This document shows, one piece after another, positions 33,422-42,429 of a DNA stretch of 64,000 bases. The DNA is from JBKEDC01 sp047971925. Its GTDB lineage: Bacteria > Bacteroidota > Bacteroidia > Bacteroidales > Prolixibacteraceae. The DNA lies in the NCBI GenBank assembly GCA_047971925.1, contig JBKEAC010000041.1, positions 1 through 64,000 on the forward strand, written 5' to 3'. Every line of letters begins with the position of its first letter. Position 1 is the stretch's first letter. A program made the translations under genes and the position numbers. The notes beneath the pieces were generated by a model. The model was not told where the DNA came from. It did not search any database and saw only the letters and a list, made by a program, of their open reading frames with translations.

Positions 33422-33869
33422 AACTACAAATATAAACATTCGAAACAAACGTGCTTTTTTCGAATACGAAATCCTTGATACATATATTGCTGGTATTCAG
33501 TTGCTAGGTACGGAAATTAAATCTATTCGTAACAGCAAGGCAAGCATTGTGGAATCTTATTGTCGCTTCTCTAAAGATGAGCTCTATGTTATTAATATGA
33601 ACATTTCAGAATATGATTTCGGAAATATAAATAATCATGTGGCTCGACGAGATAGAAAATTACTTTTGCAAAAGAAAGAAATGAGTAAGCTTCAACAGAA
33701 GTTGAAAGAAAGTGGTTTGACAATTGTTCCGCTCAAAATGTTCATTAATGATCGAGGTTTGGCAAAACTTGAAATTGGCTTGGCAAAGGGTAAGAAGCTT
33801 CACGATAAGCGTGAAACGCTTAAATTAAAAGATGCCAAACGCGATATGGATCGCTTTTATAAGGGCTAA
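33411..33869 (+). CDS. smpB: SsrA-binding protein SmpB
   Basis: 152-aa tmRNA-binding protein for ribosome rescue. The start at 33411 (MAFKTTNINIRNKRAFFEYE) is preferred over 33396. Family motifs are GIQLLGTEIKSIR, NMNISEYDFGN, PLKMFINDRGLAKLEIGLAKGKK and the C-terminal KLKDAKRDMDRF tail that enters the mRNA channel. No ssrA gene was recognised in the window. Confidence 0.96.
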   Translation: MAFKTTNINIRNKRAFFEYEILDTYIAGIQLLGTEIKSIRNSKASIVESYCRFSKDELYVINMNISEYDFGNINNHVARRDRKLLLQKKEMSKLQQKLKESGLTIVPLKMFINDRGLAKLEIGLAKGKKLHDKRETLKLKDAKRDMDRFYKG

Positions 33870-33960
33870 GGTGTGATAATATTTTTTTTGACAGTTTGGA
33901 ATTGACTGTTTTGAAAGGAGCTTCTGAAATTGAAATTTTAGATGTTCCTTTTTTTATTAA

Positions 33961-34000
33961 AGAGGGTGCTGGCATTTCCTACCCCAACTTTCACTCCCAA
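33961..34000. repeat. Dispersed intergenic repeat (GGGTGCYGGCATT type)
   Basis: GGGTGCTGGCATTTCCTACC followed by C-rich sequence matches 57217-57257 (GGGGTGCCGGCATTCCTACC). A 77-codon frame across this repeat is not supported as a gene. Confidence 0.5.
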
Positions 34001-34184
34001 AATTATTTTCAAGAAAAAAACGACTGTTTTTTTCAATGCCAGCTCAACTATAAGACGCGAAAATAAGCGAAAGTATTTAGAGTTGTTAGCTGAAAAATAC
34101 TGGCAGCACATGATTAATGAAGGAGGCATAGATCGGTTCAACCAAAATGAAAACCAGTCAAATAAAAGAATCTGAAAGATATAT

Positions 34185-34216
34185 GGGGACTTCTAAATAT
34201 TGTTTTTAGAAGCCCC
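34185..34216. terminator. Terminator-like hairpin
   Basis: GGGG-A-CTTCTAAA pairs with TTTAGAAG-CCCC (34185-34197 / 34205-34216) with a one-base bulge. The design, GGGG, AT-rich stem, CCCC, resembles the rho terminator at 62.6 kb. It is about 310 bp after smpB, so it may end the smpB transcript. Confidence 0.6.
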
Positions 34217-34248
34217 ATTAACGAAGAGTGTTGTGCACATTCATGTTT

Positions 34249-34780
34249 CAACGGAATTTAATGAATGCATTAAGCTTAATCACGTTGTGTAATTGGCTTA
34301 TCCAATCTGATTGCCACTCAATCATCATCAAAGGGCATGGGCAAAGGACTATAAACGTTCTCAATCAAGAGTTTTATAAGAACTTATCGGGTGATATTTT
34401 TCTTCACGAGGTGAATTAAGCAAACTTATTGGGTGATATTTTTCTTCATGAGGTTAAATAAGCAAACTTATTGAGTGATATTTTTTTTCATGAGGTGAAT
34501 TAAGCAAGCTTATTTGTCCATATTTTTTTTGATATGTTAAAATAAGCAAACTTATCGGGTGAGATTTTTTTTCATGAGGTGAATTAAGCAAGCTTATTTG
34601 TCCATATTTTTTTTCATGAGGTGAATTAAGCAAACTTAAATGCTGATAAATTTTCTCATGAGGCAAATTCAGTCTGCATTTATATTGTAATGAGTCGTGT
34701 TTTAACTACGATTTTTGTTCGTTTAAAGCTCAATCATTCTTTAACGGATTAAAATGCGCTGATTTATTTCCGCTAAGGGG
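34249..34780. mobile_element. Small IS982-like-ended element, copy B, with 42-bp tandem array
   Basis: Second copy of the element at 3531-3973. Its left end ACGGAATTTAATGAATGCAT (from 34251) matches the IS982 remnant's left end at 57894 in 16 of 19 positions. The shared 27-bp block is at 34357-34383, the tandem array at 34391-34684, and the conserved right flank runs to GATTTATTTCCGCTAAGGGG at 34780. It has about 85 bp more than copy A between left end and shared block. No transposase. Confidence 0.68.
34391..34684. repeat. 42-bp tandem repeat array (about 7 units)
   Basis: Seven degenerate 42-bp units; the first three start at 34391, 34433 and 34475. Five have the GTGATATTTTTCTTCATGAG form or close to it, and unit 4 is the GATATGTTAAAATAAGC variant. 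No spacers. Compared with the 3.6 kb array the order of variants differs, so units have been gained, lost or converted since the copies separated. Confidence 0.8.
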
Positions 34781-34849
34781 TGAGCGTTATCCCTCCATCG
34801 CATGCCATTATCAAATAACATACTTGTGAAACGATCTGAATCCAACGAA

Positions 34850-35220
34850 AGTGCAGGTGTAAATATGGGCAACAAGGATGCTAGACAACACCCTACGCTT
34901 CCAATCAAACAATTGGGCGAAAACGCCTATTGCCAGAAATTGTCTGGCGCATGTCAACGCAGAAGCTGGTGAGTACCGAAGCCATCAATGCTTTGGGGAG
35001 GAAGTAGAACTGAGGCAGTGCAGCAAGCCAACAAAACAAGTGGAACGAACATACTCCGCCCTAAAGATAAGCATGCGCCATTTAAGAAAATAAAAATCTG
35101 TAGGTCACAGCCACCGTACAAATAATCGCTCATCGCAATGCAAATTGGATAAGTGAAGTTGGGAGAGTGAAAGCTGGTATAGGAAATGTAAGCACCCCCA
35201 AATAAAAGAAGATAGAAAGA
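34850..35220 (+). ncRNA. Candidate structured RNA or decayed intron-like sequence
   Basis: A relatively GC-rich stretch with closely spaced hairpins: GGTGT/ACACC (34856-34860, 34888-34892), CCAAT/ATTGG (34901-34905, 34912-34916), GGCG-AAAA-CGCC (34916-34927) and GCCAGA/TCTGGC (34932-34937, 34943-34948). No protein family is recognisable in any frame, although a 71-codon frame is open. The density of short stems with small loops is what one expects of a folded RNA such as a group II intron domain I remnant, but no domain V or reverse transcriptase was found. Strand is uncertain. Confidence 0.35.
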
Positions 35221-35283
35221 AAGAGTGAGAGTTTTTTCTTATAAATCAACTACTTAATTGGTGTGTTTGGTAGTTTGACAAGA

Positions 35284-35889
35284 TTATTGTTGCTGCATAA
35301 TATTTTCAATATATGTCAAAACTTCCTCTCTACCTTGTTTTTGTTCCGATGACGTGTGAAACATTTCGGGAAGTTCTTCCCAATTTTCGAGCATTCGTTT
35401 TCGGTAGGCAGCAATGTTATTTATTAATTGATTTTTGCCTAGCTTATCTGATTTTGTGAAAATAATGCTAAATGCGATTCCTTTTTCGCCACACCATTCC
35501 ATGAATTCTAAATCAATTTTTTGGGCTTCATGTCGCACGTCAATTAGCACGAACAAGCAATAGAGGTTTTGGCGATTGATAATGTAGTCGGTGATATATG
35601 CTTGAAATTTATCCTTTGCTTTTTTAGACACTTTGGCATAGCCATAGCCAGGTAAATCAACCAGATACCAGCTATTGTTGATGGTGAAGTGATTAATTAA
35701 CTGTGTTTTGCCTGGTCGAGCTGATGTTTTTGCTAGTTTGCTATGATTAGTCAGCATGTTGATGAGTGATGATTTTCCAACATTAGAGCGACCAATGAAT
35801 GCAAATTCGGGTCTGTCGGGAGTTGGGCATTTTTCAACACTTGAGTTGCTCATACAAAATTTAGCGGTATTTATTTCCATATTTATCAA
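35284..35889 (-). CDS. engB: Ribosome biogenesis GTP-binding protein EngB/YsxC
   Basis: 201-aa essential GTPase for large-subunit assembly. G1 GRSNVGKSS (33-41), G3 DLPGYGYAK and G4 FTKSDK are all visible, with the EngB-typical KTSARPGKTQLIN switch I. Length normal. Starts at 35889 or at the in-frame ATG three codons later. Monocistronic, near the second accessory island. Confidence 0.96.
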   Translation of the reverse strand: MINMEINTAKFCMSNSSVEKCPTPDRPEFAFIGRSNVGKSSLINMLTNHSKLAKTSARPGKTQLINHFTINNSWYLVDLPGYGYAKVSKKAKDKFQAYITDYIINRQNLYCLFVLIDVRHEAQKIDLEFMEWCGEKGIAFSIIFTKSDKLGKNQLINNIAAYRKRMLENWEELPEMFHTSSEQKQGREEVLTYIENIMQQQ

Positions 35890-36112
35890 ATGTCACAAGG
35901 TTATTGATTCGAGTTGATTTTATTTTGGTTCAAAATTAATGTTTTATTTTAAAATTGCTCCAGATTATTTCTTTTGAATTTTTTAGATTTTAGCATGCAT
36001 ATACTTCCTCGACTGTGTTTTATTGAGGGGATTCTAAAATGGTTTTAAGCTGAGGCTTTTTTTGCACAAGCGAAAGATGCCTATTGATTTTATGATATAA
36101 TGCTTGTTATTT

Positions 36113-37084
36113 TTATAAGTGAACCTCTAATAATTTGCACTCGTTGTTTTCGGGTATTAATGCATATTGGTGGCAAGAGGCAGGAACTAAAACGCACTCG
36201 CCAAATTTAATTAATTCTCTATTTTCGCCATGTATTAACACAGCTTCGCCTTCCACACAAATATAAATAACGAAGGAGTCTAAATCGTAAATGTCGCGCT
36301 GAATTCCTCGCGAAAGCGTCATGATGTTAGTTGTGAAATAGGGACAATTAATTAGTTCCTCTCGCACATCGGCTTTGAGTTCACGGCACATGTTTTTTGG
36401 AGTAGGTGCAGAATATTCGATTGCCGAAAGGGCATCTTCTAAATGAAGTTCACGTTGATTTCCATCCTTATCTAAGCGATTGTAATCGAATAGTCGATAA
36501 GTGATATCTGATGTTTGCTGTATTTCAGCAATTAATAAGCCCTTTCCAATGGCATGCACAGTGCCTGCGGGAATAAAAAAGCTATCGCCTTTTTTCACGT
36601 CAATAAAGTTGAGCACTTCATTTAAACTTCCTTGCAGGGCTAGTTTTCTTAGCTCGCTTTCGCTTGGCGAACCTTTTAATCCACAATTGAGTTTAGCCCC
36701 TTCGTCGCTTTGCATTACATACCACATTTCTGTTTTTCCAAAGGAATGATGTTTCTCTGCGGCTTGCTTGTCGTTGGGGTGAACTTGTACCGATAAATCA
36801 TCGTTGGAGTCGATAAACTTGATTAATAAAGGGAAAGCTAGACCAAATTTTTCATAAACTTTATCTCCAACAAGTTCTCCCATGTATATTTCGATGAGTT
36901 CTTCGAGTGTGTTTTCGGCAAGAAATCCATTAGACACCACCGATACGTTATTTTCAACACCTGAAATTTCCCACGACTCGCCCGAATTTGCTAAAGGTTC
37001 TTTGTGTAATAGGTTGTGAAGTTTGTTTCCACCCCAAATTTTAGCGTGAAGTTGTGGGGTAAATTTTAAAGGATATAAATTCAT
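36113..37084 (-). CDS. manA: Mannose-6-phosphate isomerase, class I
   Basis: 323-aa Zn-dependent cupin isomerase of fructose-6-P and mannose-6-P. Metal-site motifs are DLSVQVHPND (Gln and His), the glutamate in GKTEMWYV, and the histidine in IPAGTVHAIGKGLLIAEIQ. It is the short bacterial form. It supplies mannose-6-P for GDP-sugars or lets mannose enter glycolysis. Stand-alone gene. Confidence 0.95.
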   Translation of the reverse strand: MNLYPLKFTPQLHAKIWGGNKLHNLLHKEPLANSGESWEISGVENNVSVVSNGFLAENTLEELIEIYMGELVGDKVYEKFGLAFPLLIKFIDSNDDLSVQVHPNDKQAAEKHHSFGKTEMWYVMQSDEGAKLNCGLKGSPSESELRKLALQGSLNEVLNFIDVKKGDSFFIPAGTVHAIGKGLLIAEIQQTSDITYRLFDYNRLDKDGNQRELHLEDALSAIEYSAPTPKNMCRELKADVREELINCPYFTTNIMTLSRGIQRDIYDLDSFVIYICVEGEAVLIHGENRELIKFGECVLVPASCHQYALIPENNECKLLEVHL

Positions 37085-37160
37085 TGTTTTGGGTGTTAAG
37101 TGTTATAATGTATATAATGCGAGAGCTTGTTGTTCTCTAAAGTTATCTTGTTTTTTTTAG

Positions 37161-37454
37161 TTAGAACGTGAAGTCAACCGATGATCGACTTTCAATTTTA
37201 TCTTTAAATTCAGAGCTTACTTTTATGTGTTCGGGGTGTGCTAAATAGATTCTCATGCTTTCGAGGTTTTCAAAATGGCTGATGATACATAAATGATAAT
37301 TGCTTGATTTCAAATCGTGGTTAATCCCCACTTCAAGATGTTTTATTTCAGGAATTAGGGCGGGGAGTGCCATGAGCATCTGCTTGAATGAATTTAATTG
37401 CGAGAGGAGTTCTGTATTTTCTTTTAGTTTAAAAAGTACAACATGGTTAATCAT
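37161..37454 (-). CDS. Dabb-domain (stress-responsive A/B barrel) protein
   Basis: 97-aa small cytoplasmic protein with the Dabb fold; start MINHVVLFKLKE is characteristic. Such proteins form dimeric alpha/beta barrels of uncertain activity. It lies 76 bp upstream of manA on the same strand. Confidence 0.9.
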   Translation of the reverse strand: MINHVVLFKLKENTELLSQLNSFKQMLMALPALIPEIKHLEVGINHDLKSSNYHLCIISHFENLESMRIYLAHPEHIKVSSEFKDKIESRSSVDFTF

Positions 37455-37670
37455 GGTAGGTGTATTTTAGATGTATTTTGACAAAGATATATTTTTTTTT
37501 GGATTATGTTGGAGTTATGTATTCATGGTTTTAAGCAATGTGAGTATTGTTGATGAATATTTAATTTGAAATAATTGAGGCGTTTTCGTTGTAAAATAGG
37601 TGGATATGATTTTTCGATGAGTTAAAAAAACTAATTATTGGGGGTGGTAGTCATAAAAGAGAATTGAATA

Positions 37671-37702
37671 GTTGTTAGGTTAAGAGTATTTTTTTACTTT
37701 TG
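37671..37702 (+). promoter_or_regulatory. gyrA promoter
   Basis: GTTG at 37671-37674 and TACTTTTG at 37695-37702, 20-bp spacing; predicted start near 37709, about 27 nt before the gyrA ATG. Confidence 0.72.
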
Positions 37703-37735
37703 TCGATTGTGAATAAGAACTAATTTAAAAAATTA

Positions 37736-40324
37736 ATGGCTGAAGGCGAAAAAATTATTAGAATAAATATTGAGGAACAAATGCGTAGTGCATATATCGA
37801 CTATTCGATGTCGGTGATTGTTTCTCGCGCATTGCCCGATGTGCGTGACGGTATGAAACCAGTTCATCGTCGTGTACTTTTTGGGATGAATGAAATGGGG
37901 GTTCTTTCGAATAGAGCCTATAAGAAATCGGCTCGTATTGTTGGAGATGTCATGGGGCGTTATCACCCACATGGTGATTCATCGGTTTATATGACAATGG
38001 TTCGTATGGCTCAAAATTGGTCGCTGAGATATACACTTGTTGATGGTCAGGGTAACTATGGATCGGTTGATGGTGATAGTCCGGCAGCGATGCGTTACAC
38101 GGAAGCTAGGATGTCAAAAATTGCGGAGGAAACTTTAGCTGATATAGATAAAAACACAGTTGATTTCCAGCCAAACTTTGATGAGTCGTTAAAAGAGCCT
38201 ACGGTATTGCCAACTCGCATTCCAGCTTTATTGGTTAATGGAGCTTCGGGTATTGCAGTGGGTATGGCAACTAACATGCCTCCTCACAACTTAACTGATA
38301 CAATTGATGCAATAATAGCATATATCGGTGATCGAGATATAGAGATATCACGTTTGATAGAAATCATTAAAGCTCCTGACTTTCCAACTGGAGGAACCAT
38401 CTATGGTTATAAAGGAGTAGAAGAATCATATGAAACTGGTCGTGGGCGAATTATGCTTCGTGGCAAAGCTCATGTGGAGGCATTTGGTAATAATAGAGAA
38501 CGTATTGTTGTTACTGAAATTCCGTATATGGTTAACAAGGCAGAACTTATCATGAAGATTGCCGAAATGGTTAACGATAAGAAGCTTGATGGGATTTCGA
38601 ACATTAATGATGAGTCGGATAGAGAGGGTATGCGCATCGTGATTGATGTGAAGAAAGATGAAATGCCAAGTGTTGTGTTGAATAAGCTGTTTAAATTTAC
38701 CCAACTTCAAACATCATTTAGTGTAAATAATATTGCACTTGTAAATGGTCGTCCGAAGTTATTAAATTTAAGAGATTTAATTCACTATTTTGTGGAACAT
38801 CGTCATGATGTTGTAATTCGTCGCACTCAATTTGAATTAGACCAAGCAGAAAAGCGAGCACATATTTTAGAGGGGTTAATTATTGCATCAGATAATATTG
38901 ATGAGGTAATTTCAATTATTAGAGCATCAAAAACTCCTGATGAAGCAAGAGAGGCATTGATGGCTAGATTTAGTTTGAGTGAAGTTCAAGCTAGAGCTAT
39001 TGTTGAAATGAGATTGCGCAGCTTAACTGGCCTTGAGCAGGATAAATTGCATGCCGAATATGAGGAGGTAATGGCATTCATTGAGCGTTGTAAAGAAATT
39101 TTGGCCAATGAGGATTTGCGTATGCAGATTATTAAAGATGAGTTGCTTGAAATTAAAGCTAAATATGGCGATGGACGCAAAACCGAAATTGTTCCTAATG
39201 CAGAAGAGTTTAATCCTGAAGATTTCTATGCCGATGATGAAATGGTAATAACTATTTCTCACATGGGCTATATTAAGCGAACACCACTTTCTGAATTTAA
39301 AACACAAGGAAGGGGAGGAGTAGGCTCGAAAGGTAGTAACACTAGAGATGAAGATTTCTTGGAGCATTTATTTGTGGCAACAATGCACAATACATTATTG
39401 CTCTTCACTGAAAATGGAAAGTGCTATTGGCAGAAAGTATATGAGATTCCTGAGGGATCGAAAACAAGCAAGGGGCGTGCAATTCAAAACCTTTTGAACA
39501 TTGAAGCCGATGATAAAGTGTTGGCCTATATAAATGTGACGACTTTGAAGGATGAAGATTATATTAATAATAATCACATTATCTTATGTACTAAGAATGG
39601 TACAATTAAGAAAACTTCTTTAGAGGCTTATTCTCGTCCGAGAGCTAATGGTGTTAATGCAATAACTGTGCGTGATGGCGATAAGCTGCTTGAAGCTAGA
39701 TTAACAAATGGGAATCATGAAATTCTGATCGCTGTTCGTTCAGGTAAAGCTATTCGATTCCATGAGGAGATTGTTCGTGCTATTGGTAGAACAGCAACTG
39801 GTGTTCGAGGAATTACTCTAGGACATGCAAATGATGAAGTTATTGGTATGATTACCATTGAAAATCAATCAGAAGATGTACTTGTAGTTTCAGAGAAAGG
39901 CTATGGAAAAAGGTCGAGTATTGAAGATTACCGAGTGACTAATCGTGGAGGTAAGGGTGTTAAGACAATTAATATTACAGAAAAAACAGGTGATTTAATC
40001 GCTATAAAAAATGTGAGCGATGCAAATGACTTGATGATTATCACACACAGCGGAATAACAATTCGTCTTTCGATAGATGATTTGAGAGTTATGGGGCGAG
40101 CAACACAGGGAGTTCGTTTAATTAACTTACGTAATGATGATAAAATTGCCTCTGTTGCTCGTGTAGAAGTGCAGGAATCGGAAGAATCAGAAAATGCGGA
40201 AATTATGGAAGGAGCTGAAATTTCAGAATCTACAGCAGTAATTAATGATGCAGGTCTTGATGAGCTGATTGCTAGGGCTGAATTAGATGCCGATTCTAAC
40301 GAGAGATCAGAAGATGAAAATTAA
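37736..40324 (+). CDS. gyrA: DNA gyrase subunit A
   Basis: 862-aa type IIA topoisomerase subunit. The winged-helix domain has catalytic Y121 in AAMRYTEAR and the quinolone region HPHGDSSVYMTMVRMAQ (77-93). Here the position equivalent to E. coli Asp87 is M86, while S82 (Ser83 equivalent) is retained. The C-terminal beta-pinwheel with its GyrA-box-like QGRGGVGSKG confirms gyrase rather than topoisomerase IV. An acidic tail rich in Glu/Ser follows. gyrB is not in the window. Confidence 0.97.
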   Translation: MAEGEKIIRINIEEQMRSAYIDYSMSVIVSRALPDVRDGMKPVHRRVLFGMNEMGVLSNRAYKKSARIVGDVMGRYHPHGDSSVYMTMVRMAQNWSLRYTLVDGQGNYGSVDGDSPAAMRYTEARMSKIAEETLADIDKNTVDFQPNFDESLKEPTVLPTRIPALLVNGASGIAVGMATNMPPHNLTDTIDAIIAYIGDRDIEISRLIEIIKAPDFPTGGTIYGYKGVEESYETGRGRIMLRGKAHVEAFGNNRERIVVTEIPYMVNKAELIMKIAEMVNDKKLDGISNINDESDREGMRIVIDVKKDEMPSVVLNKLFKFTQLQTSFSVNNIALVNGRPKLLNLRDLIHYFVEHRHDVVIRRTQFELDQAEKRAHILEGLIIASDNIDEVISIIRASKTPDEAREALMARFSLSEVQARAIVEMRLRSLTGLEQDKLHAEYEEVMAFIERCKEILANEDLRMQIIKDELLEIKAKYGDGRKTEIVPNAEEFNPEDFYADDEMVITISHMGYIKRTPLSEFKTQGRGGVGSKGSNTRDEDFLEHLFVATMHNTLLLFTENGKCYWQKVYEIPEGSKTSKGRAIQNLLNIEADDKVLAYINVTTLKDEDYINNNHIILCTKNGTIKKTSLEAYSRPRANGVNAITVRDGDKLLEARLTNGNHEILIAVRSGKAIRFHEEIVRAIGRTATGVRGITLGHANDEVIGMITIENQSEDVLVVSEKGYGKRSSIEDYRVTNRGGKGVKTINITEKTGDLIAIKNVSDANDLMIITHSGITIRLSIDDLRVMGRATQGVRLINLRNDDKIASVARVEVQESEESENAEIMEGAEISESTAVINDAGLDELIARAELDADSNERSEDEN

Positions 40325-40356
40325 TATTTTAAAATATATAAATAACAAATAAACAG

Positions 40357-41538
40357 ATGAAAAGAGTAATCGTAATTGTAGCCCTGATGTTGGCTATTAG
40401 CGGAAGTTCTTTCGCACAAAAAGGTAAAGTAGGATCAGCGCAAGCTAGTAAAGATGCAGGAAGCTTAGATAAAGCGAAAGAATTTATCGATGCAGCCTCA
40501 GATGCTAGCAACATAAAAGCAGAAAAATCAATTCCATGGGCAAAAACGTGGATGGTTCGTGGCGAAGTTTACACAGCAATTGCTAAGGATGCAAAGTTGA
40601 AAACAACAGTTGAAAAGCCTTTGGATATTGCTTATGACTCATATGTAAAGGCAATTTCACTTGATGAAAATGGACAATTTTCATCGTTCATGAAAGTGGG
40701 ATTGACTCAATTGAATTCTGCACTAGTATCACATGCTGTTGATGCCTTTAAAGTAGAAAAATTTGAAGATGCATTGTCAGATTTTAAAAAGGTGTTGGCA
40801 ATTAATGAATTTTCAATTTACACAGCTGAGGAAAAATCAATCGATACGACAATTATTTTCAATGCAGGTTTGGCCGCATTTAATGCAAAATTGTATGATG
40901 AAGCAATTAAGTATTACACACAGGTTGCTTCTTATGGATATCAAGGTGCAGATATGTATGATTATATCATGATGTCGCACTTAAATAAGCAAGATACTGT
41001 TGGCGCAATTGAAGCTCTTCAAACTGGATTTAAACAATATCCAGAAGGTACAAATATTGTGACAAATATGATTAATTTATTTTTGCAAACTGGTAAGACA
41101 GATGATGCGATTAAATATTTGGAAATAGCTATTAAGCAAGATCCTAATAATGCATCATTCCATTTTGCGCAAGGAGCTTTGTTTGATCAAATGAAGGATT
41201 ATGACAATGCGATTAAGTCATATGAAAAGGCTGTTGAGCTAAAAGCTGATTATTTTGATCCATATTATAACCTTGGAGTTATTTATTACAATCGAGGAGC
41301 TGCTCAGCTTGCAGTCGCAAATGATATTCCTCCTAGCCAAAGTAAAAAATACGAAGAGGAAAAAGCGAAAGCTAATGCATTCTTCGTACAAGCTATTCCT
41401 TACATGGAAAAAGCTTCAGCGGTAGATGCTAAGGATACATTCTCATTAGAGTCATTGAGAGAATTATATTATCGTATTAATGATATAGAAAAGCGTGATG
41501 CGGTAGTTGAAAAATTGAATAAATTAAAAGGAATGTAG
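40357..41538 (+). CDS. Exported TPR-repeat protein
   Basis: 393-aa periplasmic TPR protein with a signal peptide (MKRVIVIVALMLAISGSSFAQ, cut about residue 20). At least four TPR-like helix pairs are seen between residues 125 and 320 (for example SIDTTIIFNAGLAAFNAKLYDEAIKYY; DYDNAIKSYEKAVELKADYFDPYYNLG). Probably a scaffold in the cell envelope. It lies 32 bp after gyrA and shares its transcript, ending at a terminator. Confidence 0.88.
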   Translation: MKRVIVIVALMLAISGSSFAQKGKVGSAQASKDAGSLDKAKEFIDAASDASNIKAEKSIPWAKTWMVRGEVYTAIAKDAKLKTTVEKPLDIAYDSYVKAISLDENGQFSSFMKVGLTQLNSALVSHAVDAFKVEKFEDALSDFKKVLAINEFSIYTAEEKSIDTTIIFNAGLAAFNAKLYDEAIKYYTQVASYGYQGADMYDYIMMSHLNKQDTVGAIEALQTGFKQYPEGTNIVTNMINLFLQTGKTDDAIKYLEIAIKQDPNNASFHFAQGALFDQMKDYDNAIKSYEKAVELKADYFDPYYNLGVIYYNRGAAQLAVANDIPPSQSKKYEEEKAKANAFFVQAIPYMEKASAVDAKDTFSLESLRELYYRINDIEKRDAVVEKLNKLKGM

Positions 41539-41558
41539 TTCTTTGTTTAAAAACTGAT

Positions 41559-41596
41559 AAAAAGAGAGAGAGACTGAAGAGTGTTTCTCTCTTTTT
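41559..41596 (+). terminator. Terminator of the gyrA-TPR unit
   Basis: Eleven-bp stem AAAAAGAGAGA / TCTCTCTTTTT (41559-41569 and 41586-41596). Confidence 0.85.
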
Positions 41597-41780
41597 CTTT
41601 TTTCTGTATATTAGTAAAAAGAATTTGGAGCTAAAGAATTATCAAGATGGAAATCTTCCCTTATAAAATCGAAATGATCTTACAGCTAATTTTTAGAAGT
41701 TCCCTAAAAAAGAGAGAATAATTCAGACTAAAAAAGCAATAAATTTAGCATTATTAAAGAGATAATGCTATTTGATTTTT

Positions 41781-41788
41781 TATCTTTG
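41781..41788 (+). promoter_or_regulatory. -7 element of the DUF5063-exonuclease-tsaD operon
   Basis: TATCTTTG, 21 bp upstream of the ATG at 41810; the expected -33 TTG is not obvious. Confidence 0.55.
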
Positions 41789-41809
41789 TAGCCATTCAAT
41801 AAAATAGAT

Positions 41810-42427
41810 ATGTCAGAAGAACTAAATAAAATCATATATTCCAAGCAAACAATTGAATTTGTGGCTGTTTCTAATGAGTTTTGCTTGTTTGTAGAGGAAG
41901 CAGGGACTATGTCGGCTCAACGGATGTTATCGGTAGCTCAAAAATTATTGACACTATTATATCTGAAAACGAGTATGCTGCCAGATGATATTGAGACAGA
42001 AGAAGCTTTTCTTGAAAGTTTTGTTTCAGAAGTGGATTATGCATATTTGCAATCTCGAATTAGAAATATATTAGGAGAACACGATGATTATAAAGAGGTT
42101 TTCACGGTAGATATTCAATATGCAGAAGAGGCTCTTAGTGAGAGTATTTCGGAATCTATTTTAGATATTTATCAGGATTTAAAGGATTTTGTTATGAACT
42201 ATCGAACATCTGATGAAGATGTTATGCTCGATGCTTTAAGTGAATGCTTGAATCATTTTAAAGATTTCTGGGGGCAGCGATTAGTCAATGTGCTTAGGCC
42301 GATACATCAGCTGGTTTATGGGGATGTAGATTTCGAACAAAAAGTGCAAATAAAATCTGGTCAAGGAGAAGACGAAAATATAGTGCCGACTTGGTTGGCT
42401 GGGAAATATGATTTAGATGAGGAATAA
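41810..42427 (+). CDS. DUF5063 family protein
   Basis: 205-aa acidic helical cytoplasmic protein of DUF5063, a family widespread in Bacteroidota, usually encoded just upstream of a 3'-5' exonuclease-like protein as here. Family features are the start SKQTIEFVAVSNEFCLFVEE, LPDDIETEEAFLESFV and the closing WGQRLVNVLRPIHQL. Activity unknown; the tight 2-bp spacing to the exonuclease gene suggests joint function. Confidence 0.86.
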   Translation: MSEELNKIIYSKQTIEFVAVSNEFCLFVEEAGTMSAQRMLSVAQKLLTLLYLKTSMLPDDIETEEAFLESFVSEVDYAYLQSRIRNILGEHDDYKEVFTVDIQYAEEALSESISESILDIYQDLKDFVMNYRTSDEDVMLDALSECLNHFKDFWGQRLVNVLRPIHQLVYGDVDFEQKVQIKSGQGEDENIVPTWLAGKYDLDEE

Positions 42428-42429
42428 AT

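Noticed and set aside
33396..33869. tmRNA (ssrA) next to smpB
   Set aside because: Searched the flanking intergenic DNA by eye for the alanyl-tRNA-like ends and tag frame; none recognised.
33942..34175. 77-codon forward frame after smpB
   Set aside because: Its first third is the dispersed GGGTGCYGGCATT repeat; no family recognised.
34878..35093. 71-codon forward frame
   Set aside because: Coincides with the hairpin-rich segment; residue composition is not protein-like and no homologue comes to mind. Described as a candidate RNA instead.
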